Source of the DNA: Calliopsis andreniformis
Taxonomy: Eukaryota; Arthropoda; Insecta; Hymenoptera; Andrenidae
Reading direction: 5' to 3'
Assembly: GCF_051401765.1 (NCBI RefSeq)
Contig: NW_027480535.1
Span: forward strand, 496,001 to 560,000
DNA: 64,000 nucleotides
The notes beneath the pieces are model-generated. The model was not told where the DNA came from. It saw nothing but the letters and a program-made list of their open reading frames with translations, and did no database searches. Numbering within the stretch: the stretch's first letter is position 1; every line of letters begins with the position of its first letter. Made by a program: the position numbers and the translations under genes. Shown one piece after another: positions 26,560-38,649 of this stretch.

Positions 26560-27355
26560 TTGAAGATTGAGGATTGAGGATTGAGGATTGAGGATTGAGG
26601 ATTGAGGATGAGGGCTGAGGGTTGAGGATTGAGGTTTAACGACTCAGGACTGAGGATTGAGGATTGAGAATTGAGGATTGAGGATTGAGGATTGAAGACT
26701 GAGGATTGGGTATTGAGTATTGAGGATTGAAGACTGAGGATTGAGGATTGAGGATTGAGGATTGAGGATTGAGGATTGAGGATTGAAGATTGAGGATTGG
26801 GGATTGAGGATTGACGATTAAGGATTGAGAATTGAGGATTGAGTACTGAGGATTGAGGATTGAAGATTGAGTATTGAGGATTGAAGGTTGAGGATTGAGG
26901 ATTGAGGATTGAAGATTGAGGACTTAGTGTTGAGGGTTGAGTGATGGGAATTGATGTTTGTGGATTGAGATTTGAAGTTTGAAGAATGGGGATTGATTAT
27001 TGAAAACTGTGAATTGAGGATATTCTATTGATGATTGAGAATTGACAATGGACTGTTGAGGACTGAGGGCTGAAGATTGAGGATTCAGGATTGAGGTTTC
27101 AGGATTGAGGTTTGAGGACTAAGGATTGAGGATTGAGGATTGAGGACTGAGGATTGAGGATTGAGGATTGAAGATTGAGGATTGGGTATTTCGGATTGAA
27201 CATTGAGGATTGAGGATTGAGGATTGAGGATTGAGTATTGAGGATTGAGGACTGAAGAGTGAATATTGATGATTGAAGATTGAGGATTGAGGATTGAGGG
27301 TTGTGGATTGAGGACGAGGACTGAGGGTTGAGTATCCATGTTTGAGGTCCGAGGA
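26560..27355 (+). repeat. C-type 795-bp repeat, first copy
   Basis: Matches about 28,650-29,445 at a constant offset of 2,090 bp and carries the alpha module centred at 27023. The constant offset means that no slippage difference separates the two copies over about 0.8 kb. Confidence 0.78.
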
Positions 27356-28649
27356 TTGCGGATTGAGGATTGAAGATTGAAGATTGAGGATTGAGGATTG
27401 AGGATTAAAGATTGAGTATTGAGGATTGAAGATTGAGGATTGATGATTGAGGATTGAGGATTGAGGATTGAGGATTGAGGATTGAGGATTGAGTATTGAA
27501 GATTGAGGATTGAGGATTGAGGATTGAGGATTGAGTACTGGGGATTGAGGATTGAAGATTGAGGATTGAGGATTGAGGATTAAAGATTGAGTATTGAGGA
27601 TTGATGATTGAGAATTGAGGATTGAGTGTTGAGGACTGAATATTGAACATTGATGATTTAAGATTGAGGATTGAGGATTGAGGGTTGTGGACTGAGAACA
27701 AGGCCTGAGGGTTCAGTATTGATGCTTGACGTCTGATTATTGAGGATTGAGGATTGAGAATTGAGGACTGAAGGTTGAGTTATGAGGATTGAAGATTGAG
27801 GATTGAGGATTGAGGATTGAGTATTGATGATTGAGGCTTGAGGATTGAGGATTGAGGATTGAGAATTGAGGATTGAGGTTTGAGGATTGAAGATTGAGGA
27901 TTGGGTATTGAGGATTGAAGAATGAGGACTGAGGATTGAGGATTGAGGATTGAGGATTGAAGATTGAGTATTGAGGACTGAAGATTTAGGATTGAGGATT
28001 GAGGATTGAGGATTGAGGATTGAGGATTGAGGATTGAGGATTGAGGATAGAGGATTGAAGATTGAGGATTGCGTATTGCTGGTTGAACATTGAGGTTTGA
28101 GAATTGAGTGTTGAGGATCGAGGATGGACGACTGAAGATTGAATATTGATGATTGAAGATTGAGTATTGAGGATTGAGGGTTGTGGATTGTGGACGAGGA
28201 CTGAGGGTCGAGTATTGATGTTTGAGGTCTGAGGATTGAGGATTGAGGATTGAGGGTTGAGAAATTGAGTATTGAGGATTGAGGATTGAGGATTGATTAT
28301 TGCGTATTGAGGATTGAGCATTTAAGATTGAGTATTGAGGATTGAAGATTGAGAATTGAGGGTTGAGGATTGAGGATTGAGGATTGAGGATTGAGGATTG
28401 AGGACTGAGGATTGATGATTGAGGATTGAAGATTGAGGATTGAGGATTGAGGATTAAAGATTGAGTACTGAGGATTGAAGATCGAGGATTGGTGATTGAG
28501 GATTGAGGATTGAGGATTGAGGATTGAGGATTGAGGATTGAGTATTGAAGATTGAGGATTGATGATGGAGAATTGAGGATTCAGTGTTGAGGCTTGAGTA
28601 TTGAGGACTGAGGATTGAGGATCGAGGATTGAAGCTTGAGTATTGAGGA

Positions 28650-29445
28650 TTGAAGATTGAGGATTGAGGATTGAGGATTGAGGATTGAGGATTGAGGATG
28701 AGGGCTGAGGGTTGAGGATTGAGGTTTAAGGACTCAGGACTGAGGATTGAGGATTGAGAATTGAGGATTGAGGATTGAGGATTGAAGACTGAGGATTGGG
28801 TATTGAGTATTGAGGATTGAAGACTGAGGATTGAGGATTGAGGATTGAGGATTGAGGATTGAGGATTGAGGATTGAAGATTGAGGATTGGGGATTGAGGA
28901 TTGACGATTAAGGATTGAGAATTGAGGATTGAGTACTGAGGATTGAGGATTGAAGATTGAGTATTGAGGATTGAAGGTTGAGGATTGAGGATTGAGGATT
29001 GAAGATTGAGGACTTAGTGTTGAGGGTTGAGTGATGGGAATTGATGTTTGTGGATTGTGATTTGAAGTTTGAAGAATGGGGATTGATTATTGAAAACTGT
29101 GAATTGAGGATATTCTATTGATGATTGAGAATTGACAATGGACTGTTGAGGACTGAGGGCTGAAGATTGAGGATTCAGGATTGAGGTTTCAGGATTGAGG
29201 TTTGAGGACTAAGGATTGAGGATTGAGGATTGAGGACTGAGGATTGAGGATTGAGGATTGAAGATTGAGGATTGGGTATTTCGGATTGAACATTGAGGAT
29301 TGAGGATTGAGGATTGAGGATTGAGTATTGAGGATTGAGGACTGAAGAGTGAATATTGATGATTGAAGATTGAGGATTGAGGATTGAGGGTTGTGGATTG
29401 AGGACGAGGACTGAGGGTTGAGTATCCATGTTTGAGGTCCGAGGA
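28650..29445 (+). repeat. C-type 795-bp repeat, second copy
   Basis: Second member of the 2,090-bp-spaced pair, with the alpha module centred at 29113. This is the last alpha module in the window; just after it the left-domain variant vocabulary ends. Confidence 0.78.
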
Positions 29446-31389
29446 TTAGGAATTGAGGATTGAGGATTGAGGATTGAGGATTGGAGATTGAATATTGATG
29501 ATTGAAGATTGAGGATTGAGGATTGAAGGTTGTGGATTGAGGACGAGGACAGAGGGTTGAGTATTGATGTTTGAGGTCTGATGATTGAGGATTGAGGAAT
29601 GAGAATTGAGGATTGAGGATTGAGGATTGAAGATTGAGGATTGGTTATTGAGGATTGAAGAATGAGGACCGAGGTTTGAGGATTGAGTATTGAGGATTGA
29701 AGATTGAGGATTGAGGATTGAGGATTGAGGATTGAGGATGAGGGCTGAGGGTTGAGGATTGAGGTTTAAGGACTGAGGACTGAGGATTGAGGATTGAGAA
29801 TTGAGGATTGAGGATTGAGGATTGAAGACTGAGGATTGGGTATTGAGAATTGAGGATTGAAGATTGAGGATTGAGGATTGAGGATTGAGGATTGAGGATT
29901 GAGGATTGAAGACTGAGGATTGGGTATTGAGAATTGAGGATCGAGGATTGACGACTGAAGATTGAATATTGATGATTGAAGATTGAGTATTGAGGATTGA
30001 AGATTGAGGATTGAGGATTGAGGATTGAGGATTGAGGATTGAAGATTGAGTACTGAGGATTGAAGATTAAGATTGAGGATTGAGGATTGAGGACTGAGGA
30101 TTGAGGATTGAGGATTGAAGATTGAGTATTGAGGATCGAGGATTGAGGACTGAGGATTGAGGATTGCGGATTGCAAATTGAGTATTGAGGATTGAAGATT
30201 GAGGATTGAGGATTGAGGATTGAGAATTGAGGATTGAGGATTGAGGATTGAGGATTGAAGATTGAGTATTGAGGATCGAGGATTGAGGACTGAGGATTGA
30301 GGATTGAGGATTGAGAATTGAAGATTGAGGATTGGGGATTGAGGATTGACGATTGAGGATTGAGCATTGAGGATTGAGAATTGAGGATTGAGGATTGAAG
30401 ATTGAGTATTGAGGATTGAAGATTGAGGATTGATGATTGAGGATTGAAGATTGAGGACTGAGTGTTGAGGGTTGAGTGATGAGAATTGATGTTTGTGGAT
30501 TGAGATTTGAAGATTGAAGAATAGGGATTGAGTATTGAAACCTGTGAATTGAGGATATTCTATTGACGATTGAGGATTCACAACTGATTGTTGAGGTCTG
30601 AGGGCTGAATATTGGGGGTTCAGGATTGTGGCTTCAGGATTGAGGTTTGAGGACTGAGGATTGAGGTTTGAGGGTGAGGATTGAAGATTGAGGATTGAGG
30701 ATTGATGGTTGAGGATTGCGTATTGAGGATAGAACAATGAGGATTGAGGATTGAGTATTGAGGATTGAGGATTGAGGATTGAAGATTGAATATTGATGAT
30801 TGAAGATTGAGGATCGAGGATTGAGGGTTGTGGATTGAGGACGAGGACTGAGGGTTGAGTATTGATGTTTGAGGTCTGAGGATTGAGGAATGAGTATTGA
30901 GAATTGAGGATTGAGGTTTGAGGATTGAAGATTGAGGATTGGGTGTTGATGATTGAAGAATGAGGGTTGAGGATTGAGGATTGAGGATTGAGGATTGAAG
31001 ATTGAGTATTGAGGATTGAAGATTGAGGATTGAGGATTGAGGATTGAGGATTGAAGATTGAGTATTGAGGATTGAAGATTGAGGATTGAGGATTGAGGAT
31101 TGAGGATTGAGGATTGAAGATTGAGTACTGAGGATTGAAGATTAAGATTGAGGATTGAGGATTGAGGACTGAGGATTGAGGATTGAGGATTGAAGATTGA
31201 GTATTGAGGATCGAGGGTTGAGGATTGAGGATTGAGGATTGAGGATTGAGGATTGAGGATTGAGGATTGAAGATTGAGGACTGAGGATTGAGGATTGCGG
31301 ATTGCAAATTGAGTATTGAGGATTGAAGATTGAGGATTGAGGATTGAGGATTGAGTACTGAGGATTGAGGACTGAGGATTGCGGATAGA
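29446..31389 (+). repeat. Transition zone between the two satellite domains
   Basis: Heptamer array where left-domain markers stop and right-domain markers start. The first marker containing the 6-nt unit AAGATT after GAAGATT is at 30,048, and the first right-class module is lambda, centred at 30558. The flank up to about 29.8 kb still resembles mosaic C. Between about 29.95 and 31.4 kb the segments are short and shuffled. A minus-strand open frame of 661 codons crosses the zone (29766-31751) but is repeat-derived. Confidence 0.75.
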
Positions 31390-34178
31390 AGATTGAGGAT
31401 TGGGTATTGAGGATTGAAGAATGAGGATTGAGGATTGAGGATTGAGGATTGAGGATTGAAGATTGAGTATTGAGGATTGAAGATTGACGATTGAGGATTG
31501 AGGATTGAGGATTGAGGATTGAGGATTGAGGATTGAGGATTGAAGATTGAGTATTGAGGATTGTCGATTGAGGATTGAGGATTAAGTATTGACGATTGAG
31601 GATTGCAGACTGAGTATTGAGGATTGACGATGGGAGGATTGAGGATTGAGGATAGAAGATTGAGAATTGGGGACTGAGGATTCAAGATTGAGGACCGAAG
31701 ATTGAGAATTGAGGATTGAAGATTGATAATTGAGGATTGAGGATTGAACATTGAGGACTGAGGATTCAGGATTGAAGATTGAGTATTGAGGATAGAAGAT
31801 TGAGGATTGAGAATTGTCGATTAAGGATTGAGGATGAGGGCTGAGGGTTGAGGTTTGAGGTTTGAGGACTGAGGACTGACGATTGAGGATTGAGAATTGA
31901 GGATTGAGGATTGAGGATTGAAGATTGAGGATTGGGTATTGAGGATTGAAGAATGATGATTGAGGATTGAGGATTGAGGATTGAGGATTGAAGATTGAGT
32001 ATTGAGCATTGAAGCCTGACGATTGAGGATTGAGGATTAGGTATTGAGTTTTGAGGACTGAGGATTGATGGTTGAGGGTTGTGCGTTGAATATTGAGGGT
32101 TGAGTGATGAGAATTGATGTTTGTGGATAGAGATTTGAAGATTGCAGGCTGAGTATTGAGTATTGAAACCTGTTAATTGAGGATATTCTATTGACGATTG
32201 AGGATTCACAACTGATTGTTGAAGTCTGAGGGCTGAATATTGGGGGTTCAGGATTGTGGATTCAGGATTGAGGTTTGAGGACTGAGGATTGAGGATTGAG
32301 GATTGAAGGGTGAGTACTGAGGATTGAAGATTAAGATTGAGGATTGAGGATTGAGGATTGAGGATTGAGGATTGAGGATTGAGGATTGAAGATTGAGGAT
32401 TGCGTATTGAGGATAGAACATTGAGGATTGAGGATTGAGTATTGAGGAATGAGGATTGAGGATTGAAGATTGAATATTGATGATTGAAGATTGAGGATCG
32501 AGGATTGAGGGTTGTGGATTGAGGACGAGGACTGAGTGTTGAGTATTGCTGTTTGAGGTCTGAGGATTGAGGATTGAGCATTGAGAATTGAGGATTGAGG
32601 ATCGAGGATTGAAGATTGAGGATTGGGTGTTGAGGATTGAGGAATGAGGATTGAGTATTGAGGATTTAGGATTGAGGATTGAAGATTGAGTACTGAGGAT
32701 TGAAGATTAAGGTTGAGGATTGAGGATTGAGGATTGAGGATTGAAGATTGGGGATTGGGGTCTGAGTATTGAGGGTTGAGTGATGAGAATTGATGTTTGT
32801 GGATAGAGGTCTGAAGATTGCAGATTGAGTATTGAGTATTGAAAACTGTGAATTGAGGATAATCTATTGAGGATTGAGGATTCACAACTGATGGTTGAGG
32901 ACTTAGGGCTGAAGATTGAGGATTCCGGTTTGAGGATTCAGGATTGAGGTTTGAGGACAGAGGATTGAGGAGTGAGGATTGAGGATTGAGGATTGAGGAT
33001 TGAAGACTGATGATTGGGTATTGAAGATTGAACAGTGAGGATTGAGTGTTGAGGATAGAGGATTGAGGATTGAGGATTGAAGGTTGAATATTAATGACTG
33101 AATATTGAGGATTGAGGATTGAGGGTTGTGGATTGAGGACGAGGACTGAGGGTTGAGTATTGATGTTTGAAGTCTGAGGATTCAGGATTGAGGATTGAGA
33201 ATTGAGGATTGAGGATTGAGGATTGAAGATTGAGGATTCGGTAATGAGGATTGAAGAATGAGGGTTGAGGAGTGAGGACTGAGGATTGAGGATTGAGGAT
33301 TGAGGATTGAGGATTGAGGATTGAGGATTGAAGATTGAGTATTGAGGATTGACGGTAGAGGATTGAGGATTGAGAATTGAGGATTGAGGCTTGATGATTG
33401 AGTACTGAGGATTGAAGATTAAGATTGGGGATTGAGGATTGAGGATTGAGGATTGAGGATTGAGGATTGAAGATTGAGTATTGAGGATTGAAGATTGAGG
33501 ATTGAGGATTGAGGATTGAGGATTGAGGATTGAAGATTGAGTACTGAGGATTGAAGATTAAGATTGAGGATTGAGGATTGAGGACTGAGGATTGAGGATT
33601 GAGGATTGAAAGTTCAGTATTGAGGATTGAAGATTGAGAATCGAGGGTTGAGGATTGAGCGTTGAGGACTGAGTGTTGAGGGTTGAGTGATGAGAATTGA
33701 TGTTTGTGGATAGAGATTTGAAGATTGCAGATTGAGTATTGAGTATTGAAAACTGTGAATTGAGTATATTCTATTGAGGATTGAGGATTGACAACTGATT
33801 GTTGAGGACTGAGGGCTGAAGATTGAGGATTCCGGATTGAGGATTCAGAATTGAAATTTGAGGACTGAGCATTGAGGATTGAAGATTGACGATTGAGGAT
33901 TGAGGATTGAGGATTGAGGATTGAGGATTGAGAATTGAAGATTGAGGCATGATGATTGAGTACTGAGGATTGAAGATTAAGATTGGGGATTGAGGATTGA
34001 GGATTGAGGATTGAGGATTGAGGATTGAAGATTGAGTATTGAGGATTGAAGATTGGGGATTGAGGATTGAGGATTGAGGATTGAGGATTGAAGATTGAGT
34101 ACTGAGGATTGAAGATTGACGATTGAGGATTGAGGATTGAGGTTTGAGGAATGAGGATTGAGGATTGAGGATTGAAGA
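31390..34178 (+). repeat. Higher-order repeat D, copy 1
   Basis: Carries modules lambda (centre 32186), zeta (32862) and eta (33769) with spacings of 676 and 907 bp, identical to copy 2. It aligns to copy 2 at offset 3,030 up to about 32,036, then at 3,296, then at 3,352 from about 33.93 kb. The first step is a 266-bp block missing here; the second is 56 bp, exactly eight heptamers. Confidence 0.85.
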
Positions 34179-34419
34179 TTGAATATTGATGATTGAAGAT
34201 TGAGGATCGAGGATTGAGGGTTGTGGGTTGAGGACGAGGACTGACGGCTGAGTATTGATGTTTGATGTCTGAGGATTGAGGATTGAGGATTGAGGATTGA
34301 GGATTGAGGATTGAGGATTGCGGATTGAAGATTGAGGATTGGGTATTGAGGGTTGAAGAATGAGGATTGAGGATTGAGGATTGAGGATTGAGGAATGAGG
34401 ATTGAGGATTGAAGATTGA
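34179..34419 (+). repeat. Spacer between D copies
   Basis: About 240 bp of heptamer satellite with one GACGAGG-type marker near 34,225-34,280, resembling other marker-bearing segments rather than D. No anchor module and no other element. Confidence 0.7.
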
Positions 34420-35159
34420 GGATTGGGTATTGAGGATTGAAGAATGGGGATTGAGGATTGAGGATTGAGGATTGAGGATTGAGGATTGAAGATTGAGTAT
34501 TGAGGATTGAAGATTGACGATTGAGGATTGAGGATTGAGGATTGAGGATTGAGGATTGAGGATTGAGGATTGAAGATTGAGTATTGAGGATTGACGATTG
34601 AGGATTGAGGATTAAGTATTGACGATTGAGGATTGCAGACTGAGTATTGAGGATTGACGATGGGAGGATTGAGGATTGAGGATAGAAGATTGAGAATTGG
34701 GGACTGAGGATTCAAGATTGAGGACCGAAGATTGAGAATTGAGGATTGAAGATTGATAATTGAGGATTGAGGATTGAACATTGAGGACTGAGGATTCAGG
34801 ATTGAAGATTGAGTATTGAGGATAGAAGATTGAGGATTGAGGATTGTCGATTAAGGATTGAGGATGAGGGCTGAGGGTTGAGGTTTGAGGTTTGAGGACT
34901 GAGGACTGACGATTGAGGATTGAGAATTGAGGATTGAGGATTGAGGATTGAAGATTGAGGATTGGGTATTGAGGATTGAAGAATGATGATTGAGGATTGA
35001 GGATTGAGGATTGAGGATTGAAGATTGAGTATTGAGCATTGAAGCCTGACGATTGAGGATTGAGGATTGAGGATTGAGGATTGAGGATGGAGGATTGAAG
35101 ATTGAGTATTGAGGATTGAAGATTGAGGATTGATGATTGAGGATTGAAGATTGAGGACT

Positions 35160-35362
35160 GAGTGTTGAGGGTTGAGTGATGAGAATTGATGTTTGTGGAT
35201 TGAGTTTTGAAGTTTGAAGAATAGGGATTGAGTATTGAAAACTGTGAATTGAGGATATTCTATGGTGGACTGAGGATTGACAATTGATTGTTGAGGACTA
35301 AGGGCTGAAGATTGAGGATTCAGGATTGAGGATTAGGGATTGAGTTTTGAGGACTGAGGATT
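35160..35362 (+). repeat. Hybrid alpha/right-domain anchor module
   Basis: The only alpha-like module right of the domain junction. Units 6-8 (GAAGTTT, GAAGAAT, AGGGATT) and the ACAATTG in the distal half are alpha-like, while unit 9 (GAGTATT) is right-type. Its 26th and 27th units are AGGGATT and GAGTTTT, where the extra 266-bp block rejoins the D sequence. In D copy 1 the corresponding junction is a direct transition near 32,036-32,045. Confidence 0.72.
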
Positions 35363-35383
35363 GATGGTTGAGGGTTGTGCGAT

Positions 35384-35586
35384 GAATATTGAGGGTTGAG
35401 TGATGAGAATTGATGTTTGTGGATAGAGATTTGAAGATTGCAGGCTGAGTATTGAGTATTGAAACCGGTGAATTGAGGATATTCTATTGACGATTGAGGA
35501 CACACAACTGGTTGTTGAGGTCTGAGGGCTGAATATTGGGGGTTCAGGATTGTTGGTTCAGGATTGAGGTTTGAGGACTGAGGATT
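35384..35586 (+). repeat. Anchor module class lambda (representative)
   Basis: Five copies: centres 30558, 32186, 35482, 44057, 50163. Diagnostic features are GACGATT as unit 16, mostly CACAACT (18), GTCTGAGGG at units 20-21 and GAATATTGGGGGTT at units 22-23. At 30558 the proximal half is partly alpha-like. Confidence 0.83.
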
Positions 35587-36059
35587 GAGGATTGAGGATT
35601 GAAGGGTGAGTACTGAGGATTGAAGATTAAGATTGAGGATTGAGGATTGAGGATTGAGGATTGAGGATTGAGGATTGAGGATTGAAGATTGAGGATTGCG
35701 TATTGAGGATAGAACATTGAGGATTGAGGATTGAGTATTGAGGAATGAGGATTGAGGATTGAAGATTGAATATTGATGATTGAAGATTGAGGATCGAGGA
35801 TTGAGGGTTGTGGATTGAGGACGAGGACTGAGTGTTGAGTATTGCTGTTTGAGGTCTGAGGATTGAGGATTGAGCATTGAGAATTGAGGATTGAGGATCG
35901 AGGATTGAAGATTGAGGATTGGGTGTTGAGGATTGAAGAATGAGGATTGAGTATTGAGGATTTAGGATTGAGGATTGAAGATTGAGTACTGAGGATTGAA
36001 GATTAAGGTTGAGGATTGAGGATTGAGGATTGAGGATTGAAGATTGGGGATTGGGGTCT

Positions 36060-36262
36060 GAGTATTGAGGGTTGAGTGATGAGAATTGATGTTTGTGGAT
36101 AGAGGTCTGAAGATTGCAGATTGAGTATTGAGTATTGAAAACTGTGAATTGAGGATAATCTATTGAGGATTGAGGATTCACAACTGATGGTTGAGGACTT
36201 AGGGCTGAAGATTGAGGATTCCGGTTTGAGGATTCAGGATTGAGGTTTGAGGACAGAGGATT
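36060..36262 (+). repeat. Anchor module class zeta (representative)
   Basis: Four copies: centres 32862, 36158, 51523, 56840. Diagnostic features are unit 15 ATCTATT, then TTCACAACTGATGG and GACTTAGGG in the distal half. The copies in D and G tie these two higher-order repeats to a common source. Confidence 0.86.
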
Positions 36263-36509
36263 GAGGAGTGAGGATTGAGGATTGAGGATTGAGGATTGAA
36301 GACTGATGATTGGGTATTGAAGATTGAACAGTGAGGATTGAGTGTTGAGGATAGAGGATTGAGGATTGAGGATTGAAGGTTGAATATTAATGACTGAATA
36401 TTGAGGATTGAGGATTGAGGGTTGCGGATTGAGGACGAGGACTGAGGGTTGAGTATTGATGTTTGAAGTCTGAGGATTCAGGATTGAGGATTGAGAATTG
36501 AGGATTGAG

Positions 36510-38150
36510 GATTGAGGATTGAAGATTGAGGATTCGGTAATGAGGATTGAAGAATGAGGGTTGAGGAGTGAGGACTGAGGATTGAGGATTGAGGATTGAG
36601 GATTGAGGATTGAGGATTGAGGATTGAAGATTGAGTATTGAGGATTGACGGTAGAGGATTGAGGATTGAGAATTGAGGATTGAGGCTTGATGATTGAGTA
36701 CTGAGGATTGAAGATTAAGATTGGGGATTGAGGATTGAGGATTGAGGATTGAGGATTGAGGATTGAAGATTGAGTATTGAGGATTGAAGATTGAGGATTG
36801 AGGATTGAGGATTGAGGATTGAGGATTGAAGATTGAGTACTGAGGATTGAAGATTAAGATTGAGGATTGAGGATTGAGGACTGAGGATTGAGGATTGAGG
36901 ATTGAAAGTTCAGTATTGAGGATTGAAGATTGAGAATCGAGGGTTGAGGATTGAGCGTTGAGGACTGAGTGTTGAGGATTGAGTGATGAGAATTGATGTT
37001 TGTGGATAGAGATTTGAAGATTGCAGATTGAGTATTGAGTATTGAAAACTGTGAATTGAGTATATTCTATTGAGGATTGGGGATTGACAACTGATTGTTG
37101 AGGACTGAGGGCTGAAGATTGAGGATTCCGGATTGAGGATTCAGAATTGAAATTTGAGGACTGAGCATTGAGGATTGAAGATTGACGATTGAGGATTGAG
37201 GATTGAGGATTGAGGATTGAGGATTGAGGATTGAGGATTGAAGATTGAGTATTGAGGATTGAAGGTAGAGGATTGAGGATTGAGAATTGAAGATTGAGGC
37301 ATGATGATTGAGTACTGAGGATTGAAGATTAAGATTGGGGATTGAGGATTGAGGATTGAGGATTGAGGATTGAGGATTGAAGATTGAGTATTGAGGATTG
37401 AAGATTGGGGATTGAGGATTGAGGATTGAGGATTGAGGATTGAAGATTGAGTACTGAGGATTGAAGATTGACGATTGAGGATTGAGGATTGAGGTTTGAG
37501 GAATGAGGATTGAGGATTGAGGATTGAAGATTGAGTATTGAGGATTGAAGGTAGAGGATTGAGGATTGAGAATTGAGGATTGAGGCTTGATGATTGAGTA
37601 CTGAGGATTGAAGATTAAGATTGGGGATTGAGGATTGAGGATTGAGGATTGAGGATTGAAGATTGAGTATTGAGGATTGAAGATTGAGGATTGAGGATTG
37701 AGGATTGAGGATTGAGGATTGAAGATTGAGTACTGAGGATTGAAGATTAAGATTGAGGATTGAGCATTGAGGACTGAGGATTGAGGATTGAGGATTGAAG
37801 GTTCAGTATTGAGGATTGAAGATTGAGAATTGAGGGTTGAGGATTGAGCGTTGAGGACTGAGTGTTGAGGGTTGAGTGATGAGAATTGATGTTTGTGGAT
37901 AGAGATTTGAAGATTGCAGATTGAGTATTGAGTATTGAAAACTGTGAATTGAGTATATTCTATTGAGGAATGAGGATTGACAACTGATTGTTGAGGACTG
38001 AGGGCTGAAGATTGAGGATTCCGGATTGAGGATTCAGAATTGAAATTTGAGGACTGAGCATTGAGGATAGAAGATTGAGTATTGAGGATTGAAGATTGAG
38101 AATTGAGGATTGAGGATTGAGGATTGAGGATGAGGTCTGAGGGTTGAGGA
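36510..38150 (+). repeat. Repeat E, first copy (about 1.64 kb)
   Basis: Matches about 38,987-40,627 at offset 2,477, checked at GATTCGG (36531/39008), at the two eta modules (37065/39542 and 37958/40435) and at GAGCGTTG (37846/40323). Both copies contain two eta modules exactly 893 bp apart. It overlaps the right half of D copy 2, so D and E are successive duplications of overlapping sequence. Confidence 0.82.
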
Positions 38151-38649
38151 TTGAGGTTTGAGGACTGAGGTCTGAGGATTGAGGATTGAGAATTGAGGAT
38201 TGAGGATTGAGGGTTGAAGATTGAGGATTGGGTATTGAGGATTGAAGAATGAGGATTGAGGATTGAGGATTGAGGATTGAGGATTGGGGATTGAAGATTG
38301 AGTATTGAGGATTGAAGGTTGACGATCTAGGATTGAGGATTGAGGATTGAGGATTGAAGTTTGAGTACTGAGGATTGAAGATTAAGATTGAGGATTGAGG
38401 ATTGAGGACTGAGGATTGAGGATTGACGATTGAAGGTTCAGTATTGAGGATTGAAGATTGAGAATTGAGGATTGAGGGTTGAACATTGAGGACTGAGTGT
38501 TGAGGGTTGAGTGATGAGAATTAATGTTTGTGGATACAGATTTGAAGATTGCAGATTGAGTATTGAGTATTGAAAACTGTGAATTGAGTATATTCTATTG
38601 AGGATTGAGGATAGACAACTGATTGTTGAGGTCTGAGGGCTGAAGATTG
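37531..38649 (+). repeat. Satellite with two eta modules, left flank of F
   Basis: Heptamer array with eta modules centred at 37958 and 38593. The stretch of about 38.15-38.6 kb, including an unusual GATCTAGG near 38,332 and a GGATACAG variant in unit 6 of the second module, reappears at 63.5-64.0 kb at the end of the window, linking the F flank to the G tail. Confidence 0.78.

Larger units (their letters stand above)
21789..29445 (+). repeat. Mosaic C, rearranged B-type segments
   Basis: Left-domain satellite with alpha modules at centres 22858, 23759, 24821, 27023 and 29113 plus a divergent orphan module (24039). Segments of B recur at changing offsets: about 25.43-26.05 kb matches about 28.01-28.65 kb (offset 2,580), and about 26,560-27,355 matches about 28,650-29,445 (offset 2,090). 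A 309-bp segment is locally doubled near 25.75-26.37 kb. The pattern is one of repeated exchange between misaligned copies rather than one clean tandem unit. Confidence 0.8.
34420..37530 (+). repeat. Higher-order repeat D, copy 2
   Basis: Carries a hybrid module (centre 35258) followed by lambda (35482), zeta (36158) and eta (37065). The hybrid sits mostly in an extra block of about 266 bp at about 35,070-35,336 that copy 1 lacks. From about 36,510 the sequence also belongs to a second duplication that reappears at offset 2,477 (about 38,987-40,627). Confidence 0.85.

Noticed and set aside
33771..34781. Shared N-terminal stretches of open frames ending at 31,751, 34,781, 43,455 and 49,561 as a conserved protein start.
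   Set aside because: They reflect copies of the same satellite segment (offsets 3,030, 8,674 and 6,106 bp). The ATG is a chance GAACATT unit read on the other strand.
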